DNA of 64,000 bases from Paraburkholderia sp. BL23I1N1. Lineage in GTDB: Bacteria > Pseudomonadota > Gammaproteobacteria > Burkholderiales > Burkholderiaceae. The number at the start of each line of letters is the position of its first letter. Position 1 is the stretch's first letter. The stretch lies in assembly GCF_003610295.1 (NCBI RefSeq), contig NZ_RAPV01000002.1, forward strand, positions 1,364,001 to 1,428,000, written 5' to 3'. Below, piece by piece: positions 35,862-45,800 of this stretch. The translations under genes and the position numbers were made by a program. The notes below the pieces were generated by a model. It ran no database searches. It was not told the origin of the DNA and worked only from the letters and a program-made list of their open reading frames with translations.

Positions 35862-37409
35862 CTACTGCACCGCCGCCGCATTCGGCATAGCCCGCCGCCC
35901 AAGCTTCCCAGCAGCGCCTTTGGCGGCGACACCCGGATGCGGCACCGTCGGCACTTGTGGCAGCGCGGTCAACGACCCATCGTCGACGGGTGAAAGAAGC
36001 GCGCTCATCTGCAGCACGTCCTGATCGGTAAGATTCGCCGTGGAAGCCTTCAGCTTCAGACTATTGATCAGCGTGTCATAATGCGCCTTCGCCAGATCGC
36101 GACGTGCTGAAAACAGCTGATCTTGCGCATTGAGCACGTCGATATTGATTCGTACACCGACCTGATACCCGAGCAGATTCGATTCGAGCGAAGTGTTCGC
36201 CGATCGCTCGGCGGTCTGCAACGCGTGCACTTGCGCCAGCCCGCTCACCACGCCGAGAAACGCTTGTCGTGCCGACAGCGCGGCATTGCGCCGGGCCGTA
36301 TCGAGATCGGCGGCGGCTTGGTCTTCGAGTGCGCGCGTCTGACGCACACGGCTTTGCGTCGCGCCGCCTGCAAAGATCGGAATGGTGACCTGCACGCCGA
36401 TCGTGCTATTCGTGTATGACGACCCCAGATTGCCCAGTTCAGCAGCAAGCGCCGGTGTCCCAGGCGCGGGCGTGTTCGCGCCGCTGCCAAAGCCACCACC
36501 GAAATTGCCGCCGAAGTTACCCGCACCGGCCGCACCGAGACTGCTACGCGAACGACTTGCAACCAGGTCGACGGTCGGCAGATGGCCGGCCTTGGCTTTC
36601 GACGTCTCGCGTTGTGCATTAGCCAGCGAGATCTGCTTCAGCACGACCTGATGGTTGGCATCGCTCGCGGTATCGACCCACTGGTTGATGTCGGCGGGCA
36701 CGGGCGGCGGCAGCGGGGCGCCGGCGGCCAGTCCATCCACATGCTCGACCGGATGCCCAACGATCTGCTGCAATGCCGCCAGCTTCACCGCGAGATCGTT
36801 CTGCGCGGCAATTTCCTGCGAGATCGCCTGATCGTATTTAGCCTGGGCTTCGTTGGTATCGGTGATCGTCGTGTTGCCGACTTCGAAAGAATGCCTGGCC
36901 GATTCGAGCTGCTGCGCGATCGACGCTTTCTGCGAGCGCACAATCGCGAGGTTGTCCTGGGATGCGAGCGCGTCGAAGTAAGCCTGACCCAGCCGCACGA
37001 TCAGATCCTGCCGCGCAGCCCCAAACGACGCCTGCGCCGAATCCACCGCGAGCTTGCCCTGCGCATAGCCGTACCAGGTATCGACGTGAATCAGCGGCTG
37101 CGTGAGCGAAATCACATAGCCGTTGCTATTGCCGTAGGAGGCCGGAAAGCCGCCGCCGAAATCGGTGCTCTGGCGGTTCGCGGTGAGCGACGCGGAGACT
37201 TGCGGCAGCAGTTTGGCGCGGGCGAGCGGCAACTCTTCGCTATTGGCGGCAAACGCCGCGCGCGCGCTTTGCAGCTGCGCGTCGTTCGAGAGTGCTTCGT
37301 CGTAAAGCTGGGAGAGGCCGACGGCGTGCGCCGGGATCGGGAGAAACGCGAGAGCCGCGCAATGAAGCGCCAGAGCGGCCGCGAGGACCGGCACCCGCTG
37401 GCGGATCAT
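35862..37409 (-). CDS. TolC-family outer membrane channel protein
   Basis: 515 residues from ATG 37409: signal peptide to about residue 30 (ending IPAHA), then the TolC pattern LSQLYDEALSNDAQLQSARAAFAANSEELPLARAKLLPQVSASL and two repeated coiled-coil/OEP halves. The second OEP half carries a low-complexity Gly/Asn/Phe/Ala/Pro stretch of about 45 residues (roughly 310-355), where TolC proteins have an extracellular loop. The product is a trimeric outer membrane exit duct for efflux pumps or type I secretion. The nearest pump is the RND pair at 46-50 kb; there is none directly beside it. The frame is open further up to 37610 but overlaps the rhodanese gene, so ATG 37409 is preferred. Confidence 0.9.
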   Translation of the reverse strand: MIRQRVPVLAAALALHCAALAFLPIPAHAVGLSQLYDEALSNDAQLQSARAAFAANSEELPLARAKLLPQVSASLTANRQSTDFGGGFPASYGNSNGYVISLTQPLIHVDTWYGYAQGKLAVDSAQASFGAARQDLIVRLGQAYFDALASQDNLAIVRSQKASIAQQLESARHSFEVGNTTITDTNEAQAKYDQAISQEIAAQNDLAVKLAALQQIVGHPVEHVDGLAAGAPLPPPVPADINQWVDTASDANHQVVLKQISLANAQRETSKAKAGHLPTVDLVASRSRSSLGAAGAGNFGGNFGGGFGSGANTPAPGTPALAAELGNLGSSYTNSTIGVQVTIPIFAGGATQSRVRQTRALEDQAAADLDTARRNAALSARQAFLGVVSGLAQVHALQTAERSANTSLESNLLGYQVGVRINIDVLNAQDQLFSARRDLAKAHYDTLINSLKLKASTANLTDQDVLQMSALLSPVDDGSLTALPQVPTVPHPGVAAKGAAGKLGRRAMPNAAAVQ

Positions 37410-37422
37410 CGCGACCGTGCGA

Positions 37423-37749
37423 TCAATAGGTCGGAACGGACGGATCGACCTGACGCGACCACGCGTCGATCCCGCCTTGCAGATTGAAGACGTTGGTATG
37501 GCCGCGCGATTCGAGGAACATCGCGACCTGGGCGCTGCGCGCGCCGTGATGGCACACGCAGACGATTTGCGCGTCGTCGTCCAGCTCTTCGCTGCGCGCG
37601 GGAATCTCACGCATCGGAATCAATACGGCGCCGGCGATCGACGCCGTCTGGATTTCCCACGGTTCGCGCACGTCGAGCAGCACGGGGGCGGGACGCGATT
37701 GATCGGCGAGCCATTCGGCGAGCGCGGGAGCGGTCAGATTTTGCATCAA
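37423..37749 (-). CDS. Single-domain rhodanese-like protein
   Basis: 108 residues, the length of one rhodanese domain. PVLLDVREPWE and the active-site loop CHHGARS, with the catalytic Cys at its first position, are present. It would carry a persulfide or thiosulfate-derived sulfur; some members only bind. It lies 13 bases upstream of the TolC-type gene and 55 bases downstream of the Pcm-type gene on the same strand, a three-gene run that I believe is common in Burkholderia. Physiological partner unknown. Confidence 0.88.
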   Translation of the reverse strand: MMQNLTAPALAEWLADQSRPAPVLLDVREPWEIQTASIAGAVLIPMREIPARSEELDDDAQIVCVCHHGARSAQVAMFLESRGHTNVFNLQGGIDAWSRQVDPSVPTY

Positions 37750-37804
37750 CAGGACATCCAGTTCAGAGGACGGCGGCGCGCCGGCCGTCCATAAAACGCG
37801 CGAA

Positions 37805-38458
37805 TTAAAACTTGAAACGCGGCGGCTGCACGGCGTTGGTCAGCGGCTCGACATAGGTTTCGAACACGTCGGCGATACGGTATTGCTTCTCGTCGATACG
37901 CGTGATGATCTGCGCCTTCATGACCGGCGCGACGCCGACGAACGCCGCCAGACGGCCGCCGATTTTGAGGTGTTCGAGGATTTCCTGCGGCAGCACCGGC
38001 AGGCCGCCCGAGACGCAGATCACGTCGTACGGCGCCGCGCCGGCCCAGCCGCGCGAGGCGTCGCCAGTGGCGACTTCGGCGTTCAGCACGCCGTTGGCGA
38101 TCAGGTTGTTCTTCGCCAGTTCCGCGAGTTCCGGTTCGATGTCGACCGTCAGCACGTGCTGCGCGCGGTGCGCGAGCAGGGCGGCCATGTAACCCGAGCC
38201 GGCGCCGATTTCGAGCACGCTTTCGTGTTTCTTCACCGCCAGTTCCTGCAGCACACGCGCTTCGACGCGCGGCGCCAGCATGTGCTGGCCGGCCGGCAGC
38301 GGCACTTCGAAGTCGACGAAGGCCAGATCGCGATAGACGGTGGGGACGAAGTTTTCACGCTTGACGATCGAGAGCAGATTCAGCACGTCCTGGTCGAGCA
38401 CTTCCCAGGGGCGGATCTGCTGTTCGATCATGTTGAAACGCGCTTGCTCGATGTTCAT
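37805..38458 (-). CDS. pcm: Protein-L-isoaspartate O-methyltransferase family protein
   Basis: 217 residues from ATG 38458 (NIEQARFNMIEQQIRPWEVLD). SAM-dependent methyltransferase of the PCMT family: motif I VLEIGAGSGYMAALLA, the PCMT-type pre-motif QHMLAPRVEARVLQEL, and motif II-like DVICVSGGLPVLPQEILEHL. Canonical Pcm repairs isoaspartyl residues in aged proteins. This branch is shorter at the N-terminus and lacks some PCMT substrate-loop residues, so its real substrate may differ. First gene of the run pcm-rhodanese-tolC, divergent from the LacI gene. Confidence 0.8.
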   Translation of the reverse strand: MNIEQARFNMIEQQIRPWEVLDQDVLNLLSIVKRENFVPTVYRDLAFVDFEVPLPAGQHMLAPRVEARVLQELAVKKHESVLEIGAGSGYMAALLAHRAQHVLTVDIEPELAELAKNNLIANGVLNAEVATGDASRGWAGAAPYDVICVSGGLPVLPQEILEHLKIGGRLAAFVGVAPVMKAQIITRIDEKQYRIADVFETYVEPLTNAVQPPRFKF

Positions 38459-38700
38459 GGTGGATTCGGCAGTGTGGTTTGGCGAGTTTGCGATTCTTTG
38501 CCGCTGACCGGCAGCCTCGGGGTTCAACTCCGGGGGACAACCCGGTATGCAGGCCACGGCAGGGTAACTGTGGGATTGTACCAAATGGCGGCGCGAATCC
38601 ACGCCGTCGTGGGCAGTGCGCCGTCCGGCCGCTACCCTGGGACGGCGCGTCCGACCCCGTGTTAATCCCTAGCGATCCGTCCTTGCGATTCCGGCTTTCA

Positions 38701-38736
38701 TCGCTCAAAAATGTAATCGATTACATTTTTGAGCGA
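38701..38736. promoter_or_regulatory. Perfect 36-bp palindrome, probable LacI-family operator
   Basis: Every base from 38701 to 38718 pairs with its mirror base from 38719 to 38736. The centre reads TGTAATCGATTACA, the symmetric CG-centred form usual for LacI/PurR-type operators. It lies immediately before the likely GTG start of the LacI gene (38743), so bound repressor would block transcription or initiation. Autoregulation of the operon is inferred. Confidence 0.85.
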
Positions 38737-38742
38737 ATTCAC

Positions 38743-39837
38743 GTGTCCAAGTCGTTGCCCAAAGCGGCGCCCGCGGCGGCGCCGCTGTCGTCGCCAGCGG
38801 CGAGAAAGCGCCCGCCGCCTGAGGCTCAGCCGTCGCGTCCGGTCGAGGGGCTTTCGATTGCCCAGGTGGCGGAGCAGGCGGGGGTCTCGGTGGCGACCGT
38901 GTCGCGCGTGCTGAACGGCCACGAAAACGTGCGGCCCGCCACGCGCGACAAGGTCTTGGCGGCGGTCGACGCCAGCGGCTATCGCGTCAACGAACTCGCG
39001 CGCAATCTGCGCACCGCCGAAAGCCGGCTGCTGCTAACGATGGTGCCCGATGTCGGCAACCCCTTCTACGCGGAGATCGTGCGCGGGATCGACAGCGTCG
39101 CGCGCCAGCACGGCTACTTCATGCTGCTATGCGACACGGGCGCCGATCCAGGACGCGAGCGCAGCTATTTCGATCTGCTGCGCCGCCGCCGCGCGGACGG
39201 CGCGATCTGCCTCGATCCCGCCACCATCCAGCAGGCGCTCGGTGAGGCATCGAGCGAGTTGCCGTGGGTCGCGTGCTGCGAGTTCGATCCGACGACGGGC
39301 GTGCCCTACGTCGGCATCGACAACTATCGGGCGGCGGGCGACGCAGTGCGACATCTGCTTGCGCGCGGCCATCGGCGTATCGGGCTGATCAATTCGGATG
39401 TTGACTATCTGTACGCGCGGCAGCGCCAGCAGGGCTATCTGGATGCGTTAATCGAAGCGGGCATCACGCCGGACGACCATTGGCGCATGAATCTAAATAG
39501 TCTCGACTACGAGGCGGGCGCATCGGCCGCGGCCTTGCTGATGCAGCAGCCTAACGCGCCGAGCGCGATCTTCGCCGTCTCCGACACGCTGGCGATCGGC
39601 GTGATCCACGGTTTGCGCAACGTCGGCAAGCGCGTGCCGGACGATGTGGCAGTGGTCGGCTTCGACGACATCTCGCTTGCTGCGCAGATCGATCCGCCGC
39701 TGACCACCATCGCACAGCCGATGCGCGAGCTCGGCGAAACCGCCGCGCGCCTGCTGCTGCAACGGCTGGCGAATCCATTGGCGAACGTGCCGGGCGTGTT
39801 GCTGCCGCATCGCCTCGTGATTCGCAGGAGCGCGTGA
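38743..39837 (+). CDS. LacI-family transcriptional regulator
   Basis: About 364 residues from GTG 38743. A Pro/Ala-rich lead of about 35 residues is followed by the LacI helix-turn-helix and hinge (LSIAQVAEQAGVSVATVSRVLNGHENVRPATRDKV; ARNLRT) and a periplasmic-binding-like sensor domain (VPDVGNPFYAEIVRGIDSVARQHGY; FAVSDTLAIGVIHGLRNVGKRVPDDVAVVGFDDISLAAQIDPPLTTI). The open frame extends back to 38479, overlapping the pcm start region, but the 36-bp palindrome then lies inside it, which makes GTG 38743 more plausible. It is four bases from the ABC ATPase gene, so it regulates the sugar operon it heads. Confidence 0.88.
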   Translation: MSKSLPKAAPAAAPLSSPAARKRPPPEAQPSRPVEGLSIAQVAEQAGVSVATVSRVLNGHENVRPATRDKVLAAVDASGYRVNELARNLRTAESRLLLTMVPDVGNPFYAEIVRGIDSVARQHGYFMLLCDTGADPGRERSYFDLLRRRRADGAICLDPATIQQALGEASSELPWVACCEFDPTTGVPYVGIDNYRAAGDAVRHLLARGHRRIGLINSDVDYLYARQRQQGYLDALIEAGITPDDHWRMNLNSLDYEAGASAAALLMQQPNAPSAIFAVSDTLAIGVIHGLRNVGKRVPDDVAVVGFDDISLAAQIDPPLTTIAQPMRELGETAARLLLQRLANPLANVPGVLLPHRLVIRRSA

Positions 39838-39840
39838 GCC

Positions 39841-41328
39841 ATGAGCCTCGCCGTTCGCTTCGACGATATTCGCAAAGACTTCGGGCCGGTGCGCGTGCTC
39901 CATGGCGTGAGCTTCGAGCTGGCGCCTGGGCGCATCTACGGTTTACTCGGCGAGAACGGCGCAGGCAAGTCGACGCTCATGAAAATCCTCGCCGGCTACG
40001 AAACGGCGACCTCGGGCACCGTGCTGCTCGACGGTCACGCGCGGCAGTTCATCGGGTCGCGCGATGCGGAAGCGGCGGGCATCGTGCTGATTCACCAGGA
40101 GTTCAATCTCGCCGAGCATCTGACGATCGCGCAGAACATGTATCTCGGCCACGAAAAAAAGCGCGGCTGGTTCGTCGAGGACACCGCCATGCGCGCTGAA
40201 GCCGCGCGCTATCTCGCGCAGGTCGGTCTCGAGAAAGCGCCGGATACGAAAGTACGCGAGTTGATCGTCGCTGAAAAGCAGATGGTGGAGATCGCCAAAG
40301 CGCTGTCGCGCCGCGCGCGTCTGCTCATCATGGACGAACCGACCGCCACGCTCACGCCGTCCGAAACCGAACGCCTCTTCACGCTGATGCTGAAGTTGAA
40401 AGCCGACGGCGTGACCATCGTCTACATCTCGCACAAGCTGGATGAAGTCGAGCGCATTACCGACGAAGTGATCGTGATGCGCGACGGCCGCTTTGTGGCG
40501 CGCGGCGAAACCGCGGGGCTCGCGCGCCAGCAGATGGCGAATCTGATGGTTGGGCGCGACGTGTCCGATATGTTCCCCGACAAAATCACCGTGCCTGCCG
40601 ACGCACCGATTGCTTTGAAAGTAGAAGGCCTGGCCGTGCCGGACTGGGTCGAAGATTTGAGCTTCGACGTGCGCGCTGGCGAAGTACTGGGCTTTGCAGG
40701 CCTCGTCGGTGCAGGTCGCACGGAAGCGTTCGAAGCGATCATCGGATTGCGCAAACGCACGGCGGGCCGCATCGAAATCGCCGGCCGTAGCGCCGATCTG
40801 AAAAGCCCACGCGACGCCATGCGCCACGGCCTCACGTATCTGAGCGAAGACCGCAAAGGCAAGGGCCTGCATGTGAATCTAAGCCTGCAGGACAACGTCA
40901 CGCTGATGACGCTCGAACGCTACGCGCATCCCTTGCTCGATATGAAGGCGGGGCGCGCGGCGTTGACGAAAGCGGTGAGCGACTTCGGCATTCGCACGGG
41001 CGATCTGTCGAGCCGCGCGCGCATGCTCTCCGGCGGCAATCAGCAGAAGCTCGCGCTCGCCAAATTCCTGCAGCCCGATCCGAACGTGATCGTGCTCGAC
41101 GAGCCGACGCGTGGCGTCGATGTCGGCGCAAAACGCGATATCTATTTCCTGATTCATCGTCTGGCCGCGCAGGGCCGCGCGGTGATCGTCATTTCATCCG
41201 AACTGATCGAGCTGATTGGTTTGTGCCATCGCGTTGCCGTGATGCGCGCGGGACGCCTGCAAACCACGCTCACGCTTGAGCACTTGACCGAAGAGGAGTT
41301 GATCGCCCATGCGACCGGCACCCACTGA
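39841..41328 (+). CDS. Sugar ABC importer ATP-binding protein (RbsA/MglA type, two domains)
   Basis: 495 residues with two ATPase halves. First Walker A GENGAGKS at residues 37-44 and [14 protein letters not shown]; the second half has the usual degenerate P-loop (GLVGAGRTE) and an intact [15 protein letters not shown] signature with [14 protein letters not shown]. It powers a CUT2-type importer for a monosaccharide or polyol. It starts four bases after the LacI stop and overlaps the permease gene by 20 bases (41309-41328). Substrate not determinable from the ATPase. Confidence 0.92.
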   Translation: MSLAVRFDDIRKDFGPVRVLHGVSFELAPGRIYGLLGENGAGKSTLMKILAGYETATSGTVLLDGHARQFIGSRDAEAAGIVLIHQEFNLAEHLTIAQNMYLGHEKKRGWFVEDTAMRAEAARYLAQVGLEKAPDTKVRELIVAEKQMVEIAKALSRRARLLIMDEPTATLTPSETERLFTLMLKLKADGVTIVYISHKLDEVERITDEVIVMRDGRFVARGETAGLARQQMANLMVGRDVSDMFPDKITVPADAPIALKVEGLAVPDWVEDLSFDVRAGEVLGFAGLVGAGRTEAFEAIIGLRKRTAGRIEIAGRSADLKSPRDAMRHGLTYLSEDRKGKGLHVNLSLQDNVTLMTLERYAHPLLDMKAGRAALTKAVSDFGIRTGDLSSRARMLSGGNQQKLALAKFLQPDPNVIVLDEPTRGVDVGAKRDIYFLIHRLAAQGRAVIVISSELIELIGLCHRVAVMRAGRLQTTLTLEHLTEEELIAHATGTH

Positions 41329-42322
41329 AGCCGTCCAATCCGGCCGCGCGTTGCGCTTCGCGCATCGTCTGTATGCGCTCGGGCCGCTGGTAGGACTGAT
41401 CGCGCTGTGCGTCGTCGGCACGCTGCTCAACCGCGATTTCGCGACGCTCGACAACCTGATGAACGTGCTCACGCGCACGTCGTTCATCGGCATCATCGCG
41501 GTCGGCATGACCTTCGTGATCATTTCGGGGGGCATCGACCTGTCGGTCGGGTCAATGGCGGCGCTGATCGCGGGCAGCATGATCTGGTTGATGAACGGAT
41601 TGGCCGCCGGTGTGGGCGGCCATACGCTTGCGCCCTTGCTGATCGTGACGCTCGGCATTGTGTTGGCGTTGGTGCTCGGCGGGTTGTTCGGCTGCGCGCA
41701 CGGCCTGCTCATTACCAAGGGACGTATCGAGCCGTTCATCGTGACGTTGGGGACGTTGGGCATTTTTCGCGCGGTGCTGACGTGGCTCGCGGATGGCGGC
41801 GCGCTGACGTTGGATAACTCGTTGTCCGATCTATACGGACCCGCTTACTACGCGAGTCTCTTCGGCGTGCCGGTCCCGATCTGGGTGTTCCTGGTGGTTG
41901 CCGCGGGCGGCGCGTTGATCCTCAATCGCACCGCGTTCGGCCGTCACGTGCAGGCGATTGGTTCGAACGAACAGGTCGCTCGCTATGCGGCGATTCGCGT
42001 CGATACCGTGAAGATCGTTACGTACGTATTGCTCGGAATCTGCGTCGGCGTTGCGACGGTGCTGTATGTGCCGCGGCTCGGTTCGGCCACGCCGACCACC
42101 GGCTTGTTGTGGGAGCTGGAAGCGATTGCATCTGTGGTGGTGGGCGGCACCGCGCTGAAGGGGGGCGAAGGGCGCGTGGTCGGCACGGTGATCGGCGCGA
42201 TCCTGCTTTCGGTGATCGCCAACATTCTGAATCTGACCAGCATCATCAGCGTGTATCTGAACGCGGCGGTGCAGGGCGTCGTGATTATCTTCGTCGCGTT
42301 TGTACAGCGCGGACGACGGTAA
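41309..42322 (+). CDS. Sugar ABC importer permease (RbsC type)
   Basis: 337 residues with 8-10 membrane segments. BPD_transp_2 family marks: [28 protein letters not shown] and [38 protein letters not shown]. It forms the homodimeric channel of a CUT2 importer. GAGGAG lies before the ATG, inside the end of the ATPase gene. Followed by the binding-protein gene 90 bases later. Confidence 0.92.
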   Translation: MRPAPTEAVQSGRALRFAHRLYALGPLVGLIALCVVGTLLNRDFATLDNLMNVLTRTSFIGIIAVGMTFVIISGGIDLSVGSMAALIAGSMIWLMNGLAAGVGGHTLAPLLIVTLGIVLALVLGGLFGCAHGLLITKGRIEPFIVTLGTLGIFRAVLTWLADGGALTLDNSLSDLYGPAYYASLFGVPVPIWVFLVVAAGGALILNRTAFGRHVQAIGSNEQVARYAAIRVDTVKIVTYVLLGICVGVATVLYVPRLGSATPTTGLLWELEAIASVVVGGTALKGGEGRVVGTVIGAILLSVIANILNLTSIISVYLNAAVQGVVIIFVAFVQRGRR

Positions 42323-42412
42323 GGCGTAAGTGTTGAGCGTTGAGCTTCAAGGGATACAACGGCGAGTTCGAGAATCGGGGCGCATGAACGCCTCACAATT
42401 GGAGACACAACC

Positions 42413-43375
42413 ATGAAGCAGGTCATTCGAGCGATCGGCGCCGGCATGCTGGCGTTGGGGATACTGGGCACGGCAGGCGTCGCGCGTGCCGATGAAAAAG
42501 TCACGCTGGGCGTCGCGATTCCGACGGCGGATCACGGCTTTACGGGTGGCATCGTCTGGTGGGCAAACAAGGCGAAGGCCGATCTTGAGAAAACCCATCC
42601 CGATCTGAAGGTGATCGTGAAGACCGCGGCCGGCGCGCCCGAACAGGCGAACCAGTTGCAGGATCTGGTGACGGTGAACAAGATCAATGCGCTGGTGATT
42701 TTCCCGTTCGAATCGGCTTCGCTGACGCAGCCGGTTGCTCAGGTGAAGAAGAAGGGCGTGTACGTGACGGTGGTGGATCGCGGTCTGACCGACACCAGTG
42801 CGCAGGATGCCTACGTTGCGGGCGACAACACCGCGTTCGGCAAGATTCCTGCCGAGTATCTGGCGAAAGCGCTCGACGGCAAGGGCGACATCGTCGCGCT
42901 GCGAGGCATTCCGACCACGCTCGACAACGAACGCTGGACCGCGTTTACGGGCGTGCTGAAGGCCTATCCGAACATCAAGATCCTCGACGGCAAGTACGCG
43001 AACTGGAATCGCGACGATGCCTTCAAGGTGATGCAGGACTACCTCACGCGCTTCAAGCATATCGACGCCGTCTGGGCCGCCGACGACGACATGGCCGTTG
43101 GCGTGCTTAAAGCGATCGAGCAGGCCAAGCGTACCGACATCAAGATCGTGTTCGGCGGCGCGGGTTCCAAGGGCATGGTGAAGAACGTGATGGATGGCGC
43201 GCCGATGATCAAGGCCGACGTGTCGTACTCGCCGAAATTCATCTACGACGCGATCAAGCTCACCGCCGAAGCGCGCCTGAAGGGCGACAAACTGCCGCCG
43301 ACCACGATCATTCCGTCGGTGCTGATCACGAAGGAAAACGCGCAGCAGTTCTATTTTCCTGACTCGCCGTTCTGA
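42413..43375 (+). CDS. Periplasmic sugar-binding protein of the CUT2 importer
   Basis: 320 residues. Signal peptide to about residue 24 (ending GVARA), then a Peripla_BP_4/RbsB-type domain: [44 protein letters not shown], and [20 protein letters not shown]. It would bind a sugar or polyol and deliver it to the permease. A purine-rich GGAGACACAACC precedes ATG. The tryptophans in GIVWWANK sit where RbsB/XylF-type proteins contact the ligand, but I cannot name the ligand. Confidence 0.9.
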   Translation: MKQVIRAIGAGMLALGILGTAGVARADEKVTLGVAIPTADHGFTGGIVWWANKAKADLEKTHPDLKVIVKTAAGAPEQANQLQDLVTVNKINALVIFPFESASLTQPVAQVKKKGVYVTVVDRGLTDTSAQDAYVAGDNTAFGKIPAEYLAKALDGKGDIVALRGIPTTLDNERWTAFTGVLKAYPNIKILDGKYANWNRDDAFKVMQDYLTRFKHIDAVWAADDDMAVGVLKAIEQAKRTDIKIVFGGAGSKGMVKNVMDGAPMIKADVSYSPKFIYDAIKLTAEARLKGDKLPPTTIIPSVLITKENAQQFYFPDSPF

Positions 43376-43463
43376 TGTTCCGATGCTTGGGCATCCGGCG
43401 CGCGCTTGCCGTGTTTCTGTCGCAGAGGCATGACAGGTGCGCCATAGTTCGAGGAACCGTACG

Positions 43464-44513
43464 ATGAAAACCATCAAAGGGCCGGCGATTTTTCTCGCCC
43501 AGTTCATGGGCGACGAGGTGCCGTTCGACAACTTCGCACATCTTGCGGGCTGGGCGGCGAGTCTTGGCTTCAAGGGCATCCAGGTGCCGTGCGATACGCG
43601 CCTGATCGATCTCGAACAGGCGGCGGCGAGCCAGAGCTATTGCGACGAGTTGCGTGAGATCGCGGAAGATGCGGGCGTCACGATCACCGAACTGTCGACG
43701 CATCTGCAAGGGCAACTCGTTGCCGTGCACCCGGCCTATGACACCTTGTTCGACGGCTTTGCCGCGCAGCATGTGCGCGGCAATCCTGCCGCGCGCACGC
43801 AGTGGGCGGTCGATCAGATGAAGCTGGCGGCAAAAGCGTCGCAACGTTTGGGGCTGAATACCCACGTGTCGTTTTCCGGGGCGCTGGCGTGGCCTTATCT
43901 TTATCCGTGGCCGCAGCGTCCGGCAGGTTTGATCGAGACGGCCTTCGACGAACTCGCGCGCCGCTGGACGCCGATTCTCGATGCATTCGACGAAGCAGGT
44001 GTGGACGTGTGCTACGAACTGCATCCGGGCGAGGATCTGCACGACGGCGTGACCTTCGAGCGTTTTCTGGACGCGGTGAAACAGCATCCGCGCGCGAACA
44101 TCCTCTACGACCCAAGCCATTTCGTGTTGCAGCAACTGGATTACCTCGCGTTCATCGACATCTATCACGCGCGCATCAAGGCGTTCCATGTGAAGGACGC
44201 GGAGTTTCGTCCGAACGGCAAGCAAGGTGTGTACGGCGGCTATAGCGGCTGGGTCGAACGCGCGGGACGCTTCCGCTCGCTTGGCGACGGGCAGATCGAT
44301 TTCGGCGCGATCTTCTCGAAGATGGCGCAATACGATTTTCCGGGCTGGGCGGTGCTGGAGTGGGAGTGCGCGTTGAAGCATCCACAGGACGGCGCGCGTG
44401 AAGGCGCGGAGTTTATTCGCCGCCACATTATTCGTGTGGCAGAACATGCATTCGACGATTTCGCGGGCAGTGGCGTGGATGCCGCGCAGTTGAAACGCGT
44501 GCTTGGCATTTGA
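43464..44513 (+). CDS. Sugar phosphate isomerase/epimerase-like (AP endonuclease family 2 TIM barrel)
   Basis: 349 residues from ATG 43464 (GAGGAA seven bases upstream; the GTG at 43437 has none). Xylose-isomerase-like TIM barrel with the metal site residues expected in DVCYELHPGEDLHDG (Glu and His) and ILYDPSHFVLQQLDYLAFIDIY (Asp, His), HVKDAEF (His, Asp) and AVLEWECA (Glu). Similar proteins act as keto-sugar or inosose epimerases or isomerases next to Gfo/Idh/MocA dehydrogenases, as in YcjR-type and IolE-type pathways. Substrate unknown; the operon partner is the following dehydrogenase. Confidence 0.82.
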   Translation: MKTIKGPAIFLAQFMGDEVPFDNFAHLAGWAASLGFKGIQVPCDTRLIDLEQAAASQSYCDELREIAEDAGVTITELSTHLQGQLVAVHPAYDTLFDGFAAQHVRGNPAARTQWAVDQMKLAAKASQRLGLNTHVSFSGALAWPYLYPWPQRPAGLIETAFDELARRWTPILDAFDEAGVDVCYELHPGEDLHDGVTFERFLDAVKQHPRANILYDPSHFVLQQLDYLAFIDIYHARIKAFHVKDAEFRPNGKQGVYGGYSGWVERAGRFRSLGDGQIDFGAIFSKMAQYDFPGWAVLEWECALKHPQDGAREGAEFIRRHIIRVAEHAFDDFAGSGVDAAQLKRVLGI

Positions 44514-44560
44514 CGGTGATTTTCAGGTGAGTTGAAGCAGATCGCAAAGGAGTAGTGGCT

Positions 44561-45715
44561 ATGCCACAAAAAAAAAGACTCAGGCTCGGCATGGTCGGCG
44601 GCGGGCAAGGCGCGTTTATTGGCGCGGTGCATCGGATCACGGCGCGGCTCGACGACCGGTTCGAACTGGTGGCCGGTGCGTTGTCGTCCGATCCGCAGCG
44701 CGCGCAAGCGAGCGCGGCCGAGTCCGGTATCGCGCGCAGCTATGCGGATTGGGGTGAGATGGCGCGTGCCGAAGCCGCTCGCGACGACGGTATCGACGCA
44801 GTTGCGATCGTCACGCCGAATCATCTGCATGCGCCGGTGGCGACGGCTTTTCTCGAAGCGGGCATCCATGTGATCTGCGACAAGCCGCTGGCGATTTCGT
44901 TGGCGGAAGGCGAGGCGCTAGCGAAGCTCGCGCGCGAGAAGAACAAGCTGTTCGCGCTGACGCATACGTATTCCGGTTATCCGCTGGTGCGGCATGCACG
45001 TGAGCTTGTCGAGAATGGTGAACTCGGCGAAATACGCGTGGTGCAAGTCGAATACGCGCAGGACTGGCTGGCTGAACCGATCGAAACGAACGGCACGAAC
45101 AAGCAGGCCGGCTGGCGTACGGATCCGTCGTTAGCGGGTCCTGCCGGCTGTCTCGGCGACATCGGCACGCACGCGTATCATCTCGCGGCCTTCATCACCG
45201 GGATGACGCCGTCGTCGCTGTTGGCGGAATTGCATACCTTCGTGCCGGGTCGTCGTATTGACGACCACGTGCAGGCGATGCTGCGCTATCCGAACGGCGC
45301 GCGCGGCATGCTCTGGGCGAGCCAAGTCGCGAGCGGCGCGGAAAATGCGCTGCGTCTGCGGGTGTATGGGACGAAGGCTGGTTTGAGTTTCGATCAGGAG
45401 AATCCGAACGAATTGTGGTTCACGCCGCTGGGTGGTTCGGCCGAGCGCCTGACGCGAGGACGGGTGCAAAGCGCGCTCGCGGCACACGCGACGCGCGTGC
45501 CGGCGGGGCATCCTGAGGGTTATCTGGAAGCGTTCGCGCAGTTGTACAAGGATGCGGCGTTGCAGATCGAAGCGTTGAATGCGGGGCAACCGTTGCCCGC
45601 CGAAAGCCTGCTGTTGACGACGGTGGATGATGGCGTGGCGGGCCTGCGTTTTATCGATGCGGTGTTGGCGAGCAGCGCGGCGGACGGTCAGTGGCGCGAG
45701 ATCGCGAATGGCTGA
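44561..45715 (+). CDS. Gfo/Idh/MocA-family dehydrogenase
   Basis: 384 residues. NAD(P)-binding Rossmann start [20 protein letters not shown], the family EKP-like motif as ICDKPLAIS, and the second domain segment [19 protein letters not shown] with the catalytic Asp/His pair (G-D-I-G-T-H). It would oxidise a sugar or inositol hydroxyl, or reduce a keto-sugar, in step with the preceding isomerase. ATG 44561 fits AAGGAG at 44547-44552; GTG 44555 is too close to it. Codons 3-5 contain a run of nine A (44568-44576). Last gene of the LacI-ABC-isomerase-dehydrogenase operon. Confidence 0.88.
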   Translation: MPQKKRLRLGMVGGGQGAFIGAVHRITARLDDRFELVAGALSSDPQRAQASAAESGIARSYADWGEMARAEAARDDGIDAVAIVTPNHLHAPVATAFLEAGIHVICDKPLAISLAEGEALAKLAREKNKLFALTHTYSGYPLVRHARELVENGELGEIRVVQVEYAQDWLAEPIETNGTNKQAGWRTDPSLAGPAGCLGDIGTHAYHLAAFITGMTPSSLLAELHTFVPGRRIDDHVQAMLRYPNGARGMLWASQVASGAENALRLRVYGTKAGLSFDQENPNELWFTPLGGSAERLTRGRVQSALAAHATRVPAGHPEGYLEAFAQLYKDAALQIEALNAGQPLPAESLLLTTVDDGVAGLRFIDAVLASSAADGQWREIANG

Positions 45716-45800
45716 GCGTGGCGGCTGAGCCGCCAGCCTTGGGTTCAGTACGGCTCGCCGCTGCTGACGCTAAAAGCCCTTCTTTGCCGTTGCACGTCCC

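Noticed and set aside
45720..45734. GGCGGC-TGA-GCCGCC palindrome between the dehydrogenase and small hypothetical genes
   Set aside because: Short stem and no T-run on either side; not called as a terminator.
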